From assembly GCF_002943565.1 (NCBI RefSeq), contig NZ_PJCH01000003.1, positions 1 through 64,000 on the forward strand: a stretch of DNA of 64,000 nt, in the 5' to 3' direction. The translations under genes and the position numbers were made by a program. Shown here piece after piece: positions 45,918 to 57,789 of the stretch; the stretch's first letter is position 1, and each line of letters begins with the position of its first letter. Source of the stretch: Hyphococcus luteus. GTDB lineage: Bacteria > Pseudomonadota > Alphaproteobacteria > Caulobacterales > Parvularculaceae. The notes below the pieces were generated by a model that worked only from the letters and a program-made list of their open reading frames with translations, did not search any database and had not been told where the DNA came from.

Positions 45918-48016
45918 CCGGCGACGACGCGCACTTTGGCTTCAGACGCGCGGCCCGCCTCGTCGACCACGGTGACGTCGTAAAAGCCCGCATGATCGGG
46001 CCGCCAGACGGCGCGCCCGCCTGTTCCCTCCGGCGTCACCGGCTCGCCATTGACATACCAGCGCCGCGCGCCCTCGCCGCCCCGCGCCGCCAGCGAAAAG
46101 CCGCGCCGCTCCGCATCGAGATAAATCTCGACGCCGTTGCGCGGGAAAATGATCTGCGGCGGCGCGGCGTCTTCGGCGCGCTCGAACCGGGCGAGCGCGA
46201 TGGCCGGCGCCTCGCCCTCTAAATCTTCAATATTGCCTTGCGTCACGCCTTCTTCGGCAAGCATGTCGAACACGTCGAACAACAAGGGCGCGGCGGTTTT
46301 GCGGCCCGTGGCGCCGGGGCGCGGCGCGCCGTCCGCCCGGCCGACCCAGACAACAGCCGTGTATCCGCCGCCATGGCCCGCGGCCCAGGCGTCGCGATAG
46401 CCGTAAGAGGTGCCGGTCTTGAAGGCGACGCGCACGGCCCTGCGCGACAGATCCGCCGGCGCGCGGCCTTCGAGCGCCGGCGCGCCGGCGAGAATCGAGG
46501 AAATGCGCGCGGCGGTCTTCGTCGAAAACAGACGATAGGCGTCCTCCGGCGTTTTTTCTTGCGCCGCTTTCCAGACCAGCGGCGCGACCTCGCCGTCGGA
46601 GCCGAGTCCCGCGTAAAGCGCCGCGATTTCCTGCGCCGTCACCCCGGCGCCGCCCAGCGCCAGCGCCAAGCCCGGCGCCTTGTCGGCGCGGGCCGGGGTT
46701 TTCAAGTCGATCCCCGCCGCCCGCAAGACGGATGCAAAGCGCACGGCGCCGACGCGGTCGAGCGCGCGCACCGCCGGCACGTTCAGCGAATGTTGCAACG
46801 CCTCGCGCACATGAACCTCGCCGCGAAATGTATGGTCGAAATTTTCCGGCGCATAATCGCCGAAGGCGCGCGGCATGTCGTCGATGACCGTGTCCGCCGA
46901 GGCGTAGCCGGCTTCAAAGGCGAGCCCGTAAATGAACGGCTTTAACGTCGAGCCGGGCGAGCGCGTCGCGGCGGTGAGGTCGATCCAGCCGCCTTGCGCG
47001 TCGAGCCCCGAGGAGCCGACGCTGGCGCGCACGGCGCGGGTTTTGTTGTCGATGACGATCAACGCGGCGGTCGCGCCGTCATCGAACTGGCCCACATAAT
47101 CGGCGAGCATTTTTTCCGCGCGGGCCTGGAGCGAAGCGTCAAGGCTCGAGGCGACGACGCCCGGCTTGTCGCTGAACGCAAGACGGCGCGCCGCATGATA
47201 GGCCATGCGCGGCAGGGGATGACGCGCGGACGGCAGGCGCGCGTCGGCGGCCTCCACCGCGCGGTTTTCCTTAATCGCGCCCGCCTCGGCGAGTTTCCGC
47301 AAAATCTCCTTGCGCGCGGCCTTCGCCGCTTCCGGTCTGAGGTCGGGGCGGCGCGCTTCGGGCGCCTGGGGGAGTGCAATCAGCAGCGCCTGCTCCGCAT
47401 CGGTGAGCCGCGTCGGCTCCTTATCGAAATAAAGCCGCGAGGCGGCGCGCACTCCTTCTATGTTGCCGCCATAGGGTGCGAGCATCAGGTAAAGTTCGAG
47501 AATTTCTTTCTTGGATAACCGCCGCTCGATCTGCAACGCGCGGATCATCTCGACGAGCTTGGCGCCGATGGTGCGCTTGCGCGGCTCGAGGAGGCGCGCC
47601 GTCTGCATGGTGATAGTCGACGCGCCGGACGTGATCTCGCCCGACGCGAGGGAAGAAAATCCGGCGCGCAGCACCGCCAGCGGATCGACGCCGGGATGGG
47701 CGTAAAACCGCTTGTCCTCCACCGCGATGACGCGCTCGACAAAAGACGGATCGATGGTTTCTAGATCGGCCCTGAAGCGCCAGCGCCCTTCCGGCGTCGC
47801 GAAAGCGTGCAGCCATTCGCCGTTGCGGTCGGTCACCAGCGGCGAGAGATTTTCCGCGCGCGACAAGGGCGGCGGAAAAAGAAGATCGAGCGCGGCGATG
47901 ATAGCGACAGCGGCCAGACTGGAAATCAATAGCTTGCGTGGAACGCGTTTTCCTTCTCCCCGTCGGGGAGAAGATGGCGCGAAGCGCCGGATGAGGGGGA
48001 AGAAAACGGTCTTCAA
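45914..48016 (-). CDS. pbpC: Penicillin-binding protein 1C
   Basis: A 700-residue bifunctional PBP. It has an N-terminal membrane anchor, then a GT51 transglycosylase (VEDKRFYAHPGVDPLAVLRA), a transpeptidase with SPGSTLKPFIYG and KTGTSYGYRD motifs, and the PBP1C-type C-terminal domain. It is co-transcribed after the alpha-2-macroglobulin gene, the usual partner. The start is unusual: TTG 48016 has an AAAGGA site upstream, and the first 20 or so codons are made of a palindromic repeat. TTG 47929 is an alternative. Confidence 0.92.
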   Translation of the reverse strand: MKTVFFPLIRRFAPSSPRRGEGKRVPRKLLISSLAAVAIIAALDLLFPPPLSRAENLSPLVTDRNGEWLHAFATPEGRWRFRADLETIDPSFVERVIAVEDKRFYAHPGVDPLAVLRAGFSSLASGEITSGASTITMQTARLLEPRKRTIGAKLVEMIRALQIERRLSKKEILELYLMLAPYGGNIEGVRAASRLYFDKEPTRLTDAEQALLIALPQAPEARRPDLRPEAAKAARKEILRKLAEAGAIKENRAVEAADARLPSARHPLPRMAYHAARRLAFSDKPGVVASSLDASLQARAEKMLADYVGQFDDGATAALIVIDNKTRAVRASVGSSGLDAQGGWIDLTAATRSPGSTLKPFIYGLAFEAGYASADTVIDDMPRAFGDYAPENFDHTFRGEVHVREALQHSLNVPAVRALDRVGAVRFASVLRAAGIDLKTPARADKAPGLALALGGAGVTAQEIAALYAGLGSDGEVAPLVWKAAQEKTPEDAYRLFSTKTAARISSILAGAPALEGRAPADLSRRAVRVAFKTGTSYGYRDAWAAGHGGGYTAVVWVGRADGAPRPGATGRKTAAPLLFDVFDMLAEEGVTQGNIEDLEGEAPAIALARFERAEDAAPPQIIFPRNGVEIYLDAERRGFSLAARGGEGARRWYVNGEPVTPEGTGGRAVWRPDHAGFYDVTVVDEAGRASEAKVRVVAG

Positions 48017-48083
48017 AGCTGCATCCTTTCCCCCTCACCCGGATTTTCTATCGAAAATCCGACCTCTCCCCATCGGGGAGAAG
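47953..48083. repeat. Pair of inverted palindromic repeat units at the pbpC start
   Basis: Two similar units face each other. The left (47953-48003) has a perfect stem CTTCTCCCCG/CGGGGAGAAG and ends ATGAGGGGGAAG. The right (48027-48083) starts TTTCCCCCTCACCCGG, contains GGATTTTC (48041-48048) pairing with GAAAATCC (48053-48060), and ends with CTCTCCCC...GGGGAGA. Together they can form a long cruciform. Similar CTTCTCCCCG-type elements are widespread in alphaproteobacterial genomes. Confidence 0.75.
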
Positions 48084-48107
48084 TAAAAGGAAAAGCACGA
48101 TCCGCCA

Positions 48108-51100
48108 TCATTCAGCCGCGGCGATGGAGACCGAGCCGGTCTCGGTGCGCGCGAAATCGCCCGGCCGGTACATATCCTCGATCACCGCGCCGGGCATCAC
48201 GAACTCGCCCGGCGTCACGGCGCGCACGATGTAAGCGAGCGTGAAGCGGTTGCCGCCATTGACGTCGATAGCGGCGACGAAGCGGTCGTCGCGGGCCTCG
48301 GCGACTTTCGGATAGGAAAGCTCGCCAATCCATTTATAGGGACCGTTATGATTGCGCCCGCCCGCGTCGTCCGGGTTGAGGATGGTCTCGATCTCGAGCC
48401 CCGCAGGCAGGAGATCGGCGATCACCGCAGGATGCAGGCGCTGATCGGTCGCCGCGCCGCTGATGACGACGACGAAGCGGTCGTTCTGGCGCGCCGCCGA
48501 AAGGTCCGCCGGCCGGCCGTCGCGGGTCGCGATGCGTTTGGTCAGGGTGAAGCCCTGCGCGGCGGCGGGCGGCGCGGAAGACGGCGAGCCCGTGACCGTC
48601 AGGGAGCGGAAGATCTGTCCCTCTCCGTCATTGCGGTAGGAAACGCCGTCTTCGATCGCCGCAAGGGCGGGACTGAAAGACGGCGCCGGCGGCAGGTCTT
48701 CAAGACTTTCGCCGTTCACCGACAGCGCCACCGCCTCCGAGGTGCGCAAGAGCGCCTGCGCCGCAAGAAGCGTGAACGCTTTCTCCTGCGTGTGCATGGC
48801 TTTCGGATCTTTCATATAGGTTTCAAGCTGCGCAACGAGGTCTTCGGTACGGTCGTTCTCGCCGGTCTCCACCGCAAGCGCCACGAGCCCCGCAACATCA
48901 CGCAGGGCGCTCTGATAATAATCGCCGCGATTGGTCCAGCCTGTCGCCTCCATCGCCTTGTCGAAGGCGCTTTCGGCGCGGGCGCGGTCGCCCATCATCG
49001 CGAGCGCCGCGCCGATCTGCGCGCGGGCCAGGGGGCTCGGCGTCTCGTCGAGGAGCGCGTCATGGAAGTAACGAAGGTCGGAGAGGTCCGCCCTTCCCGC
49101 GCGCGCCAGCACGTAAAGCGCATAGGCCGCCGAGCGCCGGCGCAGATAATCGCGTGTATCGTTATTGCCTTCATATTCGGGAACCGTCGTCTGGTAGCTT
49201 GCAAGATACCAGCGGTCGACGCGGGCGATGTCGGCGAGCGACGCATAAGCGCGGTCGAGCGCCGCCTGCGGCACGCCATAGCCTTCCGCCTTGGCGCGAT
49301 AGAGGAAGTCCGTCACATAGGCGCCGAGCCAGGGCGAAGCCCAGCGGTCGCCGACCCGCCAGAGCCCGAAGGCGCCGTCGGGAGACTGACGATTGAGAAG
49401 CTCGTTCACCGCTTTCTGGACGCGCGGGCGCACGGACCGTTCCGGCCCCTTGCCGATCTCCCCGCCCAAGACGTCGACGAAGAGCAGCGGCATGGCCGAA
49501 CTCGTCAGCTGTTCGGAGCAGCCGTAAGGATAGCGGTAAAGCGCGTCGAGAAGCGGTCCCGGCTCGATCCCGTCGAGCCGCGAGAACGCGACCGTGACGT
49601 CCGCCGAGCCGTCCACATAAGGTTCGGTCACCGCATCGGTGAGCTGGAAGGTCTCGCCGGGGTCGAGCGCGGCGGTCCGCACTTCCGTCACCGGGAAATA
49701 AGGCGTCCTCGACTGGATCGGATAAGAGCGCGAGACGGAAAAACCGCCCGGCCCCTCGACGCTGAGATTGACAGCGCCGATGCCGACTTCGCCGGTTTCG
49801 AAAGAGAAGGTCTCCGTCTGCTTTTCGCCTTGCGCGAGGGTGAAGGTCCGATCCGTCGACAGCGTCACCGGGCCCTCGCCCGTCAGCGAGACTTTATAGT
49901 CGCCCGCCGCGCCGTCCACATTGTCGATGAGGAGCGTTGCGGTCGCCGTGTCGCCGGGGGCGAGGAAGCGCGGCAAAGCGAGCTCCGCCGGAACCGCGTC
50001 GCGCACGGTCAGGGGGTCGGATGCAGAGCCCAGCTTATCCTTCGACCAGGCGACGGCCATCAGGCGCAATTCGCCATTGAAGTCCGGCACCTCGATGGGG
50101 ACCGACGCCTTGCCGGATCCGTCGAGTTTGATGGGTCCTGTAAAGAGCGCCACGGATTTCGTCGGCACCACGGTGAGCCCTTCGCCGCCGAGCTGGTCGC
50201 CGCCGAAACGCGCCGGCGCGCCGAGATTGGCGTGAAGGATGCGGCCGTAATCGTCGCGGACCGCAACGCCCAAACGCTTCTTGCCGTAATAATAGTCCAC
50301 CGGATGGGGCGATTTAAACTTGGTGAGGCGCAGGATGCCCTCGTCCACCGCCGCAACGGTCATCATCACGGTCGATCCCGGCGCGGCGTTCGACACCGTC
50401 ACCGGCAGGTCGAGCTGCTGGCGCGGGCGGAACACTTCCGGATCCTCGATGTCGACGCCGAGTTTTCGCGCCGACATGTCGAACGGCACATGCGTCACCG
50501 CCATGGCGCGGCGCGGCACCGGCCGCTCGCCGGGATCGCGCGGCGTCACCACCGTCGCCATGACATAAAAGCCCGCGCCCCAACTCGGGTCCGTGTTGAC
50601 GATGATCTCGCGCCCATCCGCGCCGACTTTCATGCGCTGGACGAGATGCACCTTGTCCGTGGCGATCACCACGGTGGCCTCGCCTTCATAGGGCGGGTTC
50701 AGGAAAAACCGCGCGCGCGAGCCCGGCGTCACCTTGTCGTTCTGCAGCGTGATCGCCGCCTGGTCCGGCGAGTCGGCGCCCGCCGCATAAGAGCGCCAGC
50801 CCACATAAAAGCGGATGTCGCTTTTCGCCTTGCCGCCGGCCTGGCTGACGGTCAGGCGATAGGTCCCGGGATCGACGCGCTGATTGACGAGCTTGGCGAA
50901 ACTTTCCGCGCCTGTCTTGCCGCGCCCTTCCGCGACGAGCACGTCGCGATAAGAGCGGCGCCAGCGCCATTCGCCGCCCTGGCGATACCAGTCGAACCAG
51001 TAATCCTCTTCGACGAGGCGCCATTCAAGCTCGCCCTCCGCCGGCTGGCCTTCCCAGTCGAGCAGCACCGCGTCGACCGCGACCTCCTCGTCCTGGCCGA

Positions 51101-53060
51101 AGCTGCCGGAATCATTGGCGAGCTTCAGGCCCACATACGCATCGTCAGGGCGCACGGGGATGCGCGCCGATTCGCGCACCACGCGCCCGCCGGGTTCGAC
51201 GACCCCGACCACCACATCGGCGCGCATGGGGGCGCCGTAGTTTTTCGGCGCGGAATCGGCGTTGACGGCGATGCTCGCCTTGCCGTCCGCGTCCGTGGTC
51301 GTGTTGGGAAGTTTCAAAAAGCGCTCATCGAAACGCCCGTTCACCGGCCCGAAACGATAAGCGGAAAAATCCGGAAACGGATTGGGGTCGAGGCGAAGCC
51401 GCGCCTCCGCCTCCACCGCAAGGCCTGACGCCGGCGCGCCGTAAAGAAACCGGCTGTCGACGGAAAGCTCGCGCGTTTCGCCGGGGCGGATCGGGGTTTC
51501 CTCATCGCCTTCGAGTTTCACCTCAAGGCGCTGCGGCACGAAATCCTCGACGGAAAAGCTTTCGCCGCCGACGGCGTTGTCGATGCCGTCCGCCTCGACC
51601 GAGATGCGCCACATGCCGCGCGCAGCCGAATCGGGAACGTTATAGTCGAAGGAAAAGCCGCCGACCTGAAGGTCGGTGATGCGGCGCTTGTCGGCCTCGG
51701 TGCCGTTGGGCCGAAACACCGTCACGGTCAGCGGACGCTCTTCAATGGCGCGGCCCGCATCGTCGCGCAAAAGCCCGGTCACATGAACCGTCTCGCCCGG
51801 CCGGTAGATGCCGCGGTCGAGATAAACGAAGGCGTCGACTTTCGGCGGCGCGGCGCGCCCACCCACATCGCGGTCGGAAAGATCGAGCGGCGCGCGCGCA
51901 AGATCGAGCGCGGCGTAATCCTCCTGCGGGCCGTAGGCCATGAGCATGCGCGGGGTTAAGGGGTAATCGCCATTGACGGCTTCCTCCTCGAAACGCGCGC
52001 GCCCGTCCCCATTGGTGATGGCGGTGGCGAGAATGTCGTTATTGGCGGCGATCAGCGTCAGCTCGACGCCGGCCATGGCCCGCGCCGTCGAAATCGAGCG
52101 CACGAAAACGTCGACGCCGTCGGCGCCGGAATAAGTCGTCAGCGCCATGTCGGTGAAAACGATCCAGCGCCAGGCCGACGCCGCGCGATTCTCGTCAGCG
52201 CCCGGCGAGACGTCCTTCAGCCGGATGAAATAGGCGCCGGGCTTGAGCTCGCCGAGCGCCGCGCCGAGCGAAAAGACCGTCGTCGTCGTTTCATTACGCT
52301 CGCCCGGCGTCGCAAGTTCGCCCGCAAAGACTTTTACGCCGACATCCTGGCCGTCTTCCTGATCCCAGACATAAGAGTAACGCCCCTCTTCGCTCGCCTC
52401 GCCCGCAACGATGTTCTTGCGCGCCAGCGAGCGGTCCGAAACGCGATAGACTGTGACCTCGACCTTTTCCACATTGACGGTCTCGATGCCGATCCCGTCC
52501 GCTTCGAGGCGCGGCAGGATCACCCCGTCCCCAGCGAAGCCCGCATAGGACGGCTTGTCGCCAAAGGCGACCGTCACTTCCGCCGCGCGTTCAAGGCGCT
52601 CGCCCTTGGCGCTCGGCAGACCGGCGCGCAGGCGCACGGTGTAATCCTTGTCGAATTGCAGACCGGAGAGGCAGAGCGAGGTTCCGTCGACCTCGATGGC
52701 GGCGCCGTCCGCCGGGCTTACGCGGACGAAATCGCCGTAATTGACGTCGCCCCCGTCATCGAGCTCTCGCGTGAACTGAAGGCAGGCTTTCGGCGTCTCG
52801 GTTCCTGTGTCGAGGCGCAGCCGACGATAGGCGAATTCCTTGATGATGTCTTCTTCGGGCCGCTCGGCGTCTTCGTCCCGGCGTTCCTGAAACGGACGGC
52901 GCGGGGTCTGGCCCTTGGTCTCGGCGGAGACCACGGGCTGGCCGTTCGGCGCGTCGCGCGAGCCCGAATCGGGCGCGATGGTCCGGCCCAGCAATATCCC
53001 CAAAGCGAAGGCCGCCAGAAGGCCGCCCGCCATCAACACACCCTGTCTGCGCGCAAACAT
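48108..53060 (-). CDS. Bacterial alpha-2-macroglobulin family lipid- or membrane-anchored protein
   Basis: A 1650-residue periplasmic protein with an N-terminal membrane anchor (about residues 7-29). It shows macroglobulin-like beta domains, a bait-type region and an intact thioester motif GCSEQ near residue 1178 inside a helical thioester domain (YPYGCSEQLTSSAMPLL). Such proteins trap proteases that breach the outer membrane, and pair with PbpC, which repairs peptidoglycan. Here pbpC follows on the same strand. The ATG has GGGAGACGAT just upstream. Length is typical of the YfhM type. Confidence 0.95.
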   Translation of the reverse strand: MFARRQGVLMAGGLLAAFALGILLGRTIAPDSGSRDAPNGQPVVSAETKGQTPRRPFQERRDEDAERPEEDIIKEFAYRRLRLDTGTETPKACLQFTRELDDGGDVNYGDFVRVSPADGAAIEVDGTSLCLSGLQFDKDYTVRLRAGLPSAKGERLERAAEVTVAFGDKPSYAGFAGDGVILPRLEADGIGIETVNVEKVEVTVYRVSDRSLARKNIVAGEASEEGRYSYVWDQEDGQDVGVKVFAGELATPGERNETTTTVFSLGAALGELKPGAYFIRLKDVSPGADENRAASAWRWIVFTDMALTTYSGADGVDVFVRSISTARAMAGVELTLIAANNDILATAITNGDGRARFEEEAVNGDYPLTPRMLMAYGPQEDYAALDLARAPLDLSDRDVGGRAAPPKVDAFVYLDRGIYRPGETVHVTGLLRDDAGRAIEERPLTVTVFRPNGTEADKRRITDLQVGGFSFDYNVPDSAARGMWRISVEADGIDNAVGGESFSVEDFVPQRLEVKLEGDEETPIRPGETRELSVDSRFLYGAPASGLAVEAEARLRLDPNPFPDFSAYRFGPVNGRFDERFLKLPNTTTDADGKASIAVNADSAPKNYGAPMRADVVVGVVEPGGRVVRESARIPVRPDDAYVGLKLANDSGSFGQDEEVAVDAVLLDWEGQPAEGELEWRLVEEDYWFDWYRQGGEWRWRRSYRDVLVAEGRGKTGAESFAKLVNQRVDPGTYRLTVSQAGGKAKSDIRFYVGWRSYAAGADSPDQAAITLQNDKVTPGSRARFFLNPPYEGEATVVIATDKVHLVQRMKVGADGREIIVNTDPSWGAGFYVMATVVTPRDPGERPVPRRAMAVTHVPFDMSARKLGVDIEDPEVFRPRQQLDLPVTVSNAAPGSTVMMTVAAVDEGILRLTKFKSPHPVDYYYGKKRLGVAVRDDYGRILHANLGAPARFGGDQLGGEGLTVVPTKSVALFTGPIKLDGSGKASVPIEVPDFNGELRLMAVAWSKDKLGSASDPLTVRDAVPAELALPRFLAPGDTATATLLIDNVDGAAGDYKVSLTGEGPVTLSTDRTFTLAQGEKQTETFSFETGEVGIGAVNLSVEGPGGFSVSRSYPIQSRTPYFPVTEVRTAALDPGETFQLTDAVTEPYVDGSADVTVAFSRLDGIEPGPLLDALYRYPYGCSEQLTSSAMPLLFVDVLGGEIGKGPERSVRPRVQKAVNELLNRQSPDGAFGLWRVGDRWASPWLGAYVTDFLYRAKAEGYGVPQAALDRAYASLADIARVDRWYLASYQTTVPEYEGNNDTRDYLRRRSAAYALYVLARAGRADLSDLRYFHDALLDETPSPLARAQIGAALAMMGDRARAESAFDKAMEATGWTNRGDYYQSALRDVAGLVALAVETGENDRTEDLVAQLETYMKDPKAMHTQEKAFTLLAAQALLRTSEAVALSVNGESLEDLPPAPSFSPALAAIEDGVSYRNDGEGQIFRSLTVTGSPSSAPPAAAQGFTLTKRIATRDGRPADLSAARQNDRFVVVISGAATDQRLHPAVIADLLPAGLEIETILNPDDAGGRNHNGPYKWIGELSYPKVAEARDDRFVAAIDVNGGNRFTLAYIVRAVTPGEFVMPGAVIEDMYRPGDFARTETGSVSIAAAE

Positions 53061-53247
53061 ATCGTCTCCCGCCTAGCGTCCCGCCCGGCTGGTAAAGCCA
53101 GCCTCTATCAGCGGATTTTCGCCCGCAATTATGGCGGTTAATCAACTAAAGCAAAACGATTCAGAGACATTTTCGGGAAATTTAGGCAGCGCCGGACCGG
53201 GAATTCAGGTTTTGCCGCAGCGCGAAATTGGCTAGGTTGCCCGCGCT

Positions 53248-53324
53248 GTCCCCGTAGCTCAGCAGGATAGAGCATCAGATTCCTAATCTGAGGGCCACAG
53301 GTTCGAATCCTGTCGGGGACGCCA
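53248..53324 (+). tRNA. tRNA-Arg (CCT)
   Basis: A 77-nt cloverleaf: acceptor GTCCCCG with CGGGGAC, D stem GCTC/GAGC, anticodon stem TCAGA/TCTGA with loop TTCCTAA giving anticodon CCT, T arm GTTCGAATC, and encoded GCCA 3' end. It reads AGG codons, which are rare in this GC-rich genome. It stands alone between the alpha-2-macroglobulin and TonB receptor genes. Confidence 0.96.
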
Positions 53325-53425
53325 TCTTCCAGCGCAACACAGCGGGTTTCACCGCAGCCCGGCAATGAAAAAGGCGAAGCGGTTTCCCGCTTCGCCTCTT
53401 CCTGCATTCTTGCTTGCGGCGAGGG

Positions 53426-55993
<2,568 letters not shown>

Positions 55994-56552
55994 GCGAGCC
56001 CCCGCTGAGCTTTTGTTTTAAACCGCGGGCGTCGCCTCCCAAACGCAGCCTTATGTGCTGTCGCGCATCGGCTGACTGTTATTATGCGCCGAAATCGCCA
56101 CCCCCGGCCTGATCGCAGCGTCATTTTAACCCTGCACGGATTATTTGATCCGCACACGTTAACAAGAACAGGTGACTACAAAACTTTTTGCACTGCAACA
56201 GTTTTTTGAAGGATTTTTGATTTTCATGCGACGGTGACATCCATGCCACAGGCGGCCGTCATTAGATGCGGCTTACGGAGATAATCCGTTTCAGGAATAT
56301 TAAAGACATGCGCGCATGTCATGCCTGATGTTGAAGCGTGTAGCATAAAATTTCTTATCAACGCACATAGCGACTAGCTTTGCGCCACATTTATACGGCC
56401 AAAATACAAGCATAAGCGCCCCGCCGCCTGAGGATGTTCCGTATCGGGATTTTTGAAAAGAGAACACGAAACAGCGCCCGCAAAACGGGACGCAAAAAAA
56501 GACTTATCGCCTTGTAAAGAGGGGCCGGGCGCGCCGCCCTCGCCTTTTTTCT
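55994..56552. other. Long intergenic region with a 16-base palindrome
   Basis: These 559 bases hold the TonB receptor promoter, with AT-rich stretches near 56090-56360. The palindrome GACATGCGCGCATGTC is at 56305-56320, about 312 bases from the receptor ATG. No gene or known RNA was recognised. Confidence 0.5.
56305..56320. promoter_or_regulatory. Perfect 16-base palindrome
   Basis: GACATGCGCGCATGTC is fully self-complementary, as expected of a binding site for a dimeric regulator. It lies in the gap upstream of the TonB receptor gene and downstream of the aminotransferase gene. The regulator is unknown. Confidence 0.4.
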
Positions 56553-57719
56553 TCAACCCTCGAGCGCCGCCGGCAAGGCGGCGACATAACGTTTCAGATC
56601 TTCAAGCCGCCCCATGGAGACACGCGACCAGGTCGGCAGCCCCTGATAGGCACCGCGGATGAAAATACGCCGGCGCTTCATCTCATCGCGGAAGGCGTCA
56701 GCGTCGCCTTTGACGTCCATAAAAACGAAATTCGTCTGGGAGGGCAGCGTCGTGAGGCCAAGCGATTGCGCCGCCTCAACCACCATTTCGCGGCCCTCGA
56801 GAATCTTCGCCCTGGATTCGGATAGGAAAGCTTCGTCGTTATAGCTCGCAATCGCGGCGGCGAGGCCCGGCCCGCTGATCCAGGACATGATGTTGCTGCG
56901 GATGCGCGCAGTGAGATCCGTGCGCGCCATCAGATAGCCGACGCGCAAGCCCGCCATGCCGTAAATTTTGGAGAAGGTGCGCGAGACGATGACATTCTTG
57001 CCGTCGCGCACAATGTCGAGCATCGACGAGCCTTCGGGATCGTCGGTCAGCTCGTTATAAGCTTCATCGACAAGGACCGTCGCCCTGCCCTCGACCTTCA
57101 GGATGAAGGCCCGGAGCTCGTCCGGATCGAGCAGCCTGCCCGTCGGGTTGTTGGGATTGGTGATGTGCACCAGGCTGACGCTGTCGTCGACGATCTTTTC
57201 CAGCGCATCGAGATCGACATTGAGATCGCTTTTCATGGGCGCGGTGACGAGCTTCGCCCCCTGACGCTCCGCATAACGCACGGTCGTGTCCCAGAACAGC
57301 GCCGGCGCGGCGATGGCGCCGCCGTCGCGGGTCCAGGATTGCGCCGCCGCGCACAGCCCTTCGCCGGAGCCGGCGCTGACCGAGATGAAGTCCCGCGGAA
57401 TATTGTTCTTTTCCGCGATCATGTCGACGAGATAAAGCAGCGACCGGTCGGCGTAGAACGCCCCCTGCGCCGTCGCCGAACAGCCGGCGGCGACCGCCTT
57501 TTCACTGGGGCCGTAAGGATTTTCGTTGCGGGAAAGAAGCGCTGTCCCCGGAGGAGGGCCGAAACCGGGAACGGCATGCCCGGCCGGCTGGCCGGTCTGT
57601 TGGGTGACCGTCACCGGTTGCGCGCCGCGCGCCATCGCCGGCGTCAGGGCGGCGAGCGCCGCCGCGCCGACAAAGCGCCGCCGCGTCGGCCCCGAAGCAA
57701 TGATGTCTGCCCGTTTCAT
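56553..57719 (-). CDS. HisC-like PLP aminotransferase with Tat-type signal
   Basis: A 388-residue class I/II aminotransferase. The N terminus TRRRFVGAAALAALTPAMA is a twin-arginine-type signal, unusual for this family, so the enzyme is probably exported folded with its cofactor. The active-site Lys is K251 in SRTFSKIYG; NPNNPTG (188-194) and SRVSMG near the end contact the cofactor and substrate. A close paralogue lies at 60007. It is followed, upstream on the same strand, by a TSUP transporter gene. Confidence 0.88.
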   Translation of the reverse strand: MKRADIIASGPTRRRFVGAAALAALTPAMARGAQPVTVTQQTGQPAGHAVPGFGPPPGTALLSRNENPYGPSEKAVAAGCSATAQGAFYADRSLLYLVDMIAEKNNIPRDFISVSAGSGEGLCAAAQSWTRDGGAIAAPALFWDTTVRYAERQGAKLVTAPMKSDLNVDLDALEKIVDDSVSLVHITNPNNPTGRLLDPDELRAFILKVEGRATVLVDEAYNELTDDPEGSSMLDIVRDGKNVIVSRTFSKIYGMAGLRVGYLMARTDLTARIRSNIMSWISGPGLAAAIASYNDEAFLSESRAKILEGREMVVEAAQSLGLTTLPSQTNFVFMDVKGDADAFRDEMKRRRIFIRGAYQGLPTWSRVSMGRLEDLKRYVAALPAALEG

Positions 57720-57789
57720 TTTAAAGCCCCTCTTTTATTCCCGCCGCAGCCTTGGCGCGGCGCTGTCGCCCCCCGTTGCAAGTCCAGCC

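Noticed and set aside
48348-51428. 1026-residue plus-strand frame inside the alpha-2-macroglobulin gene
   Set aside because: It is an antisense shadow of a GC-rich gene: rich in Arg, His and Ala with no domain or signal.
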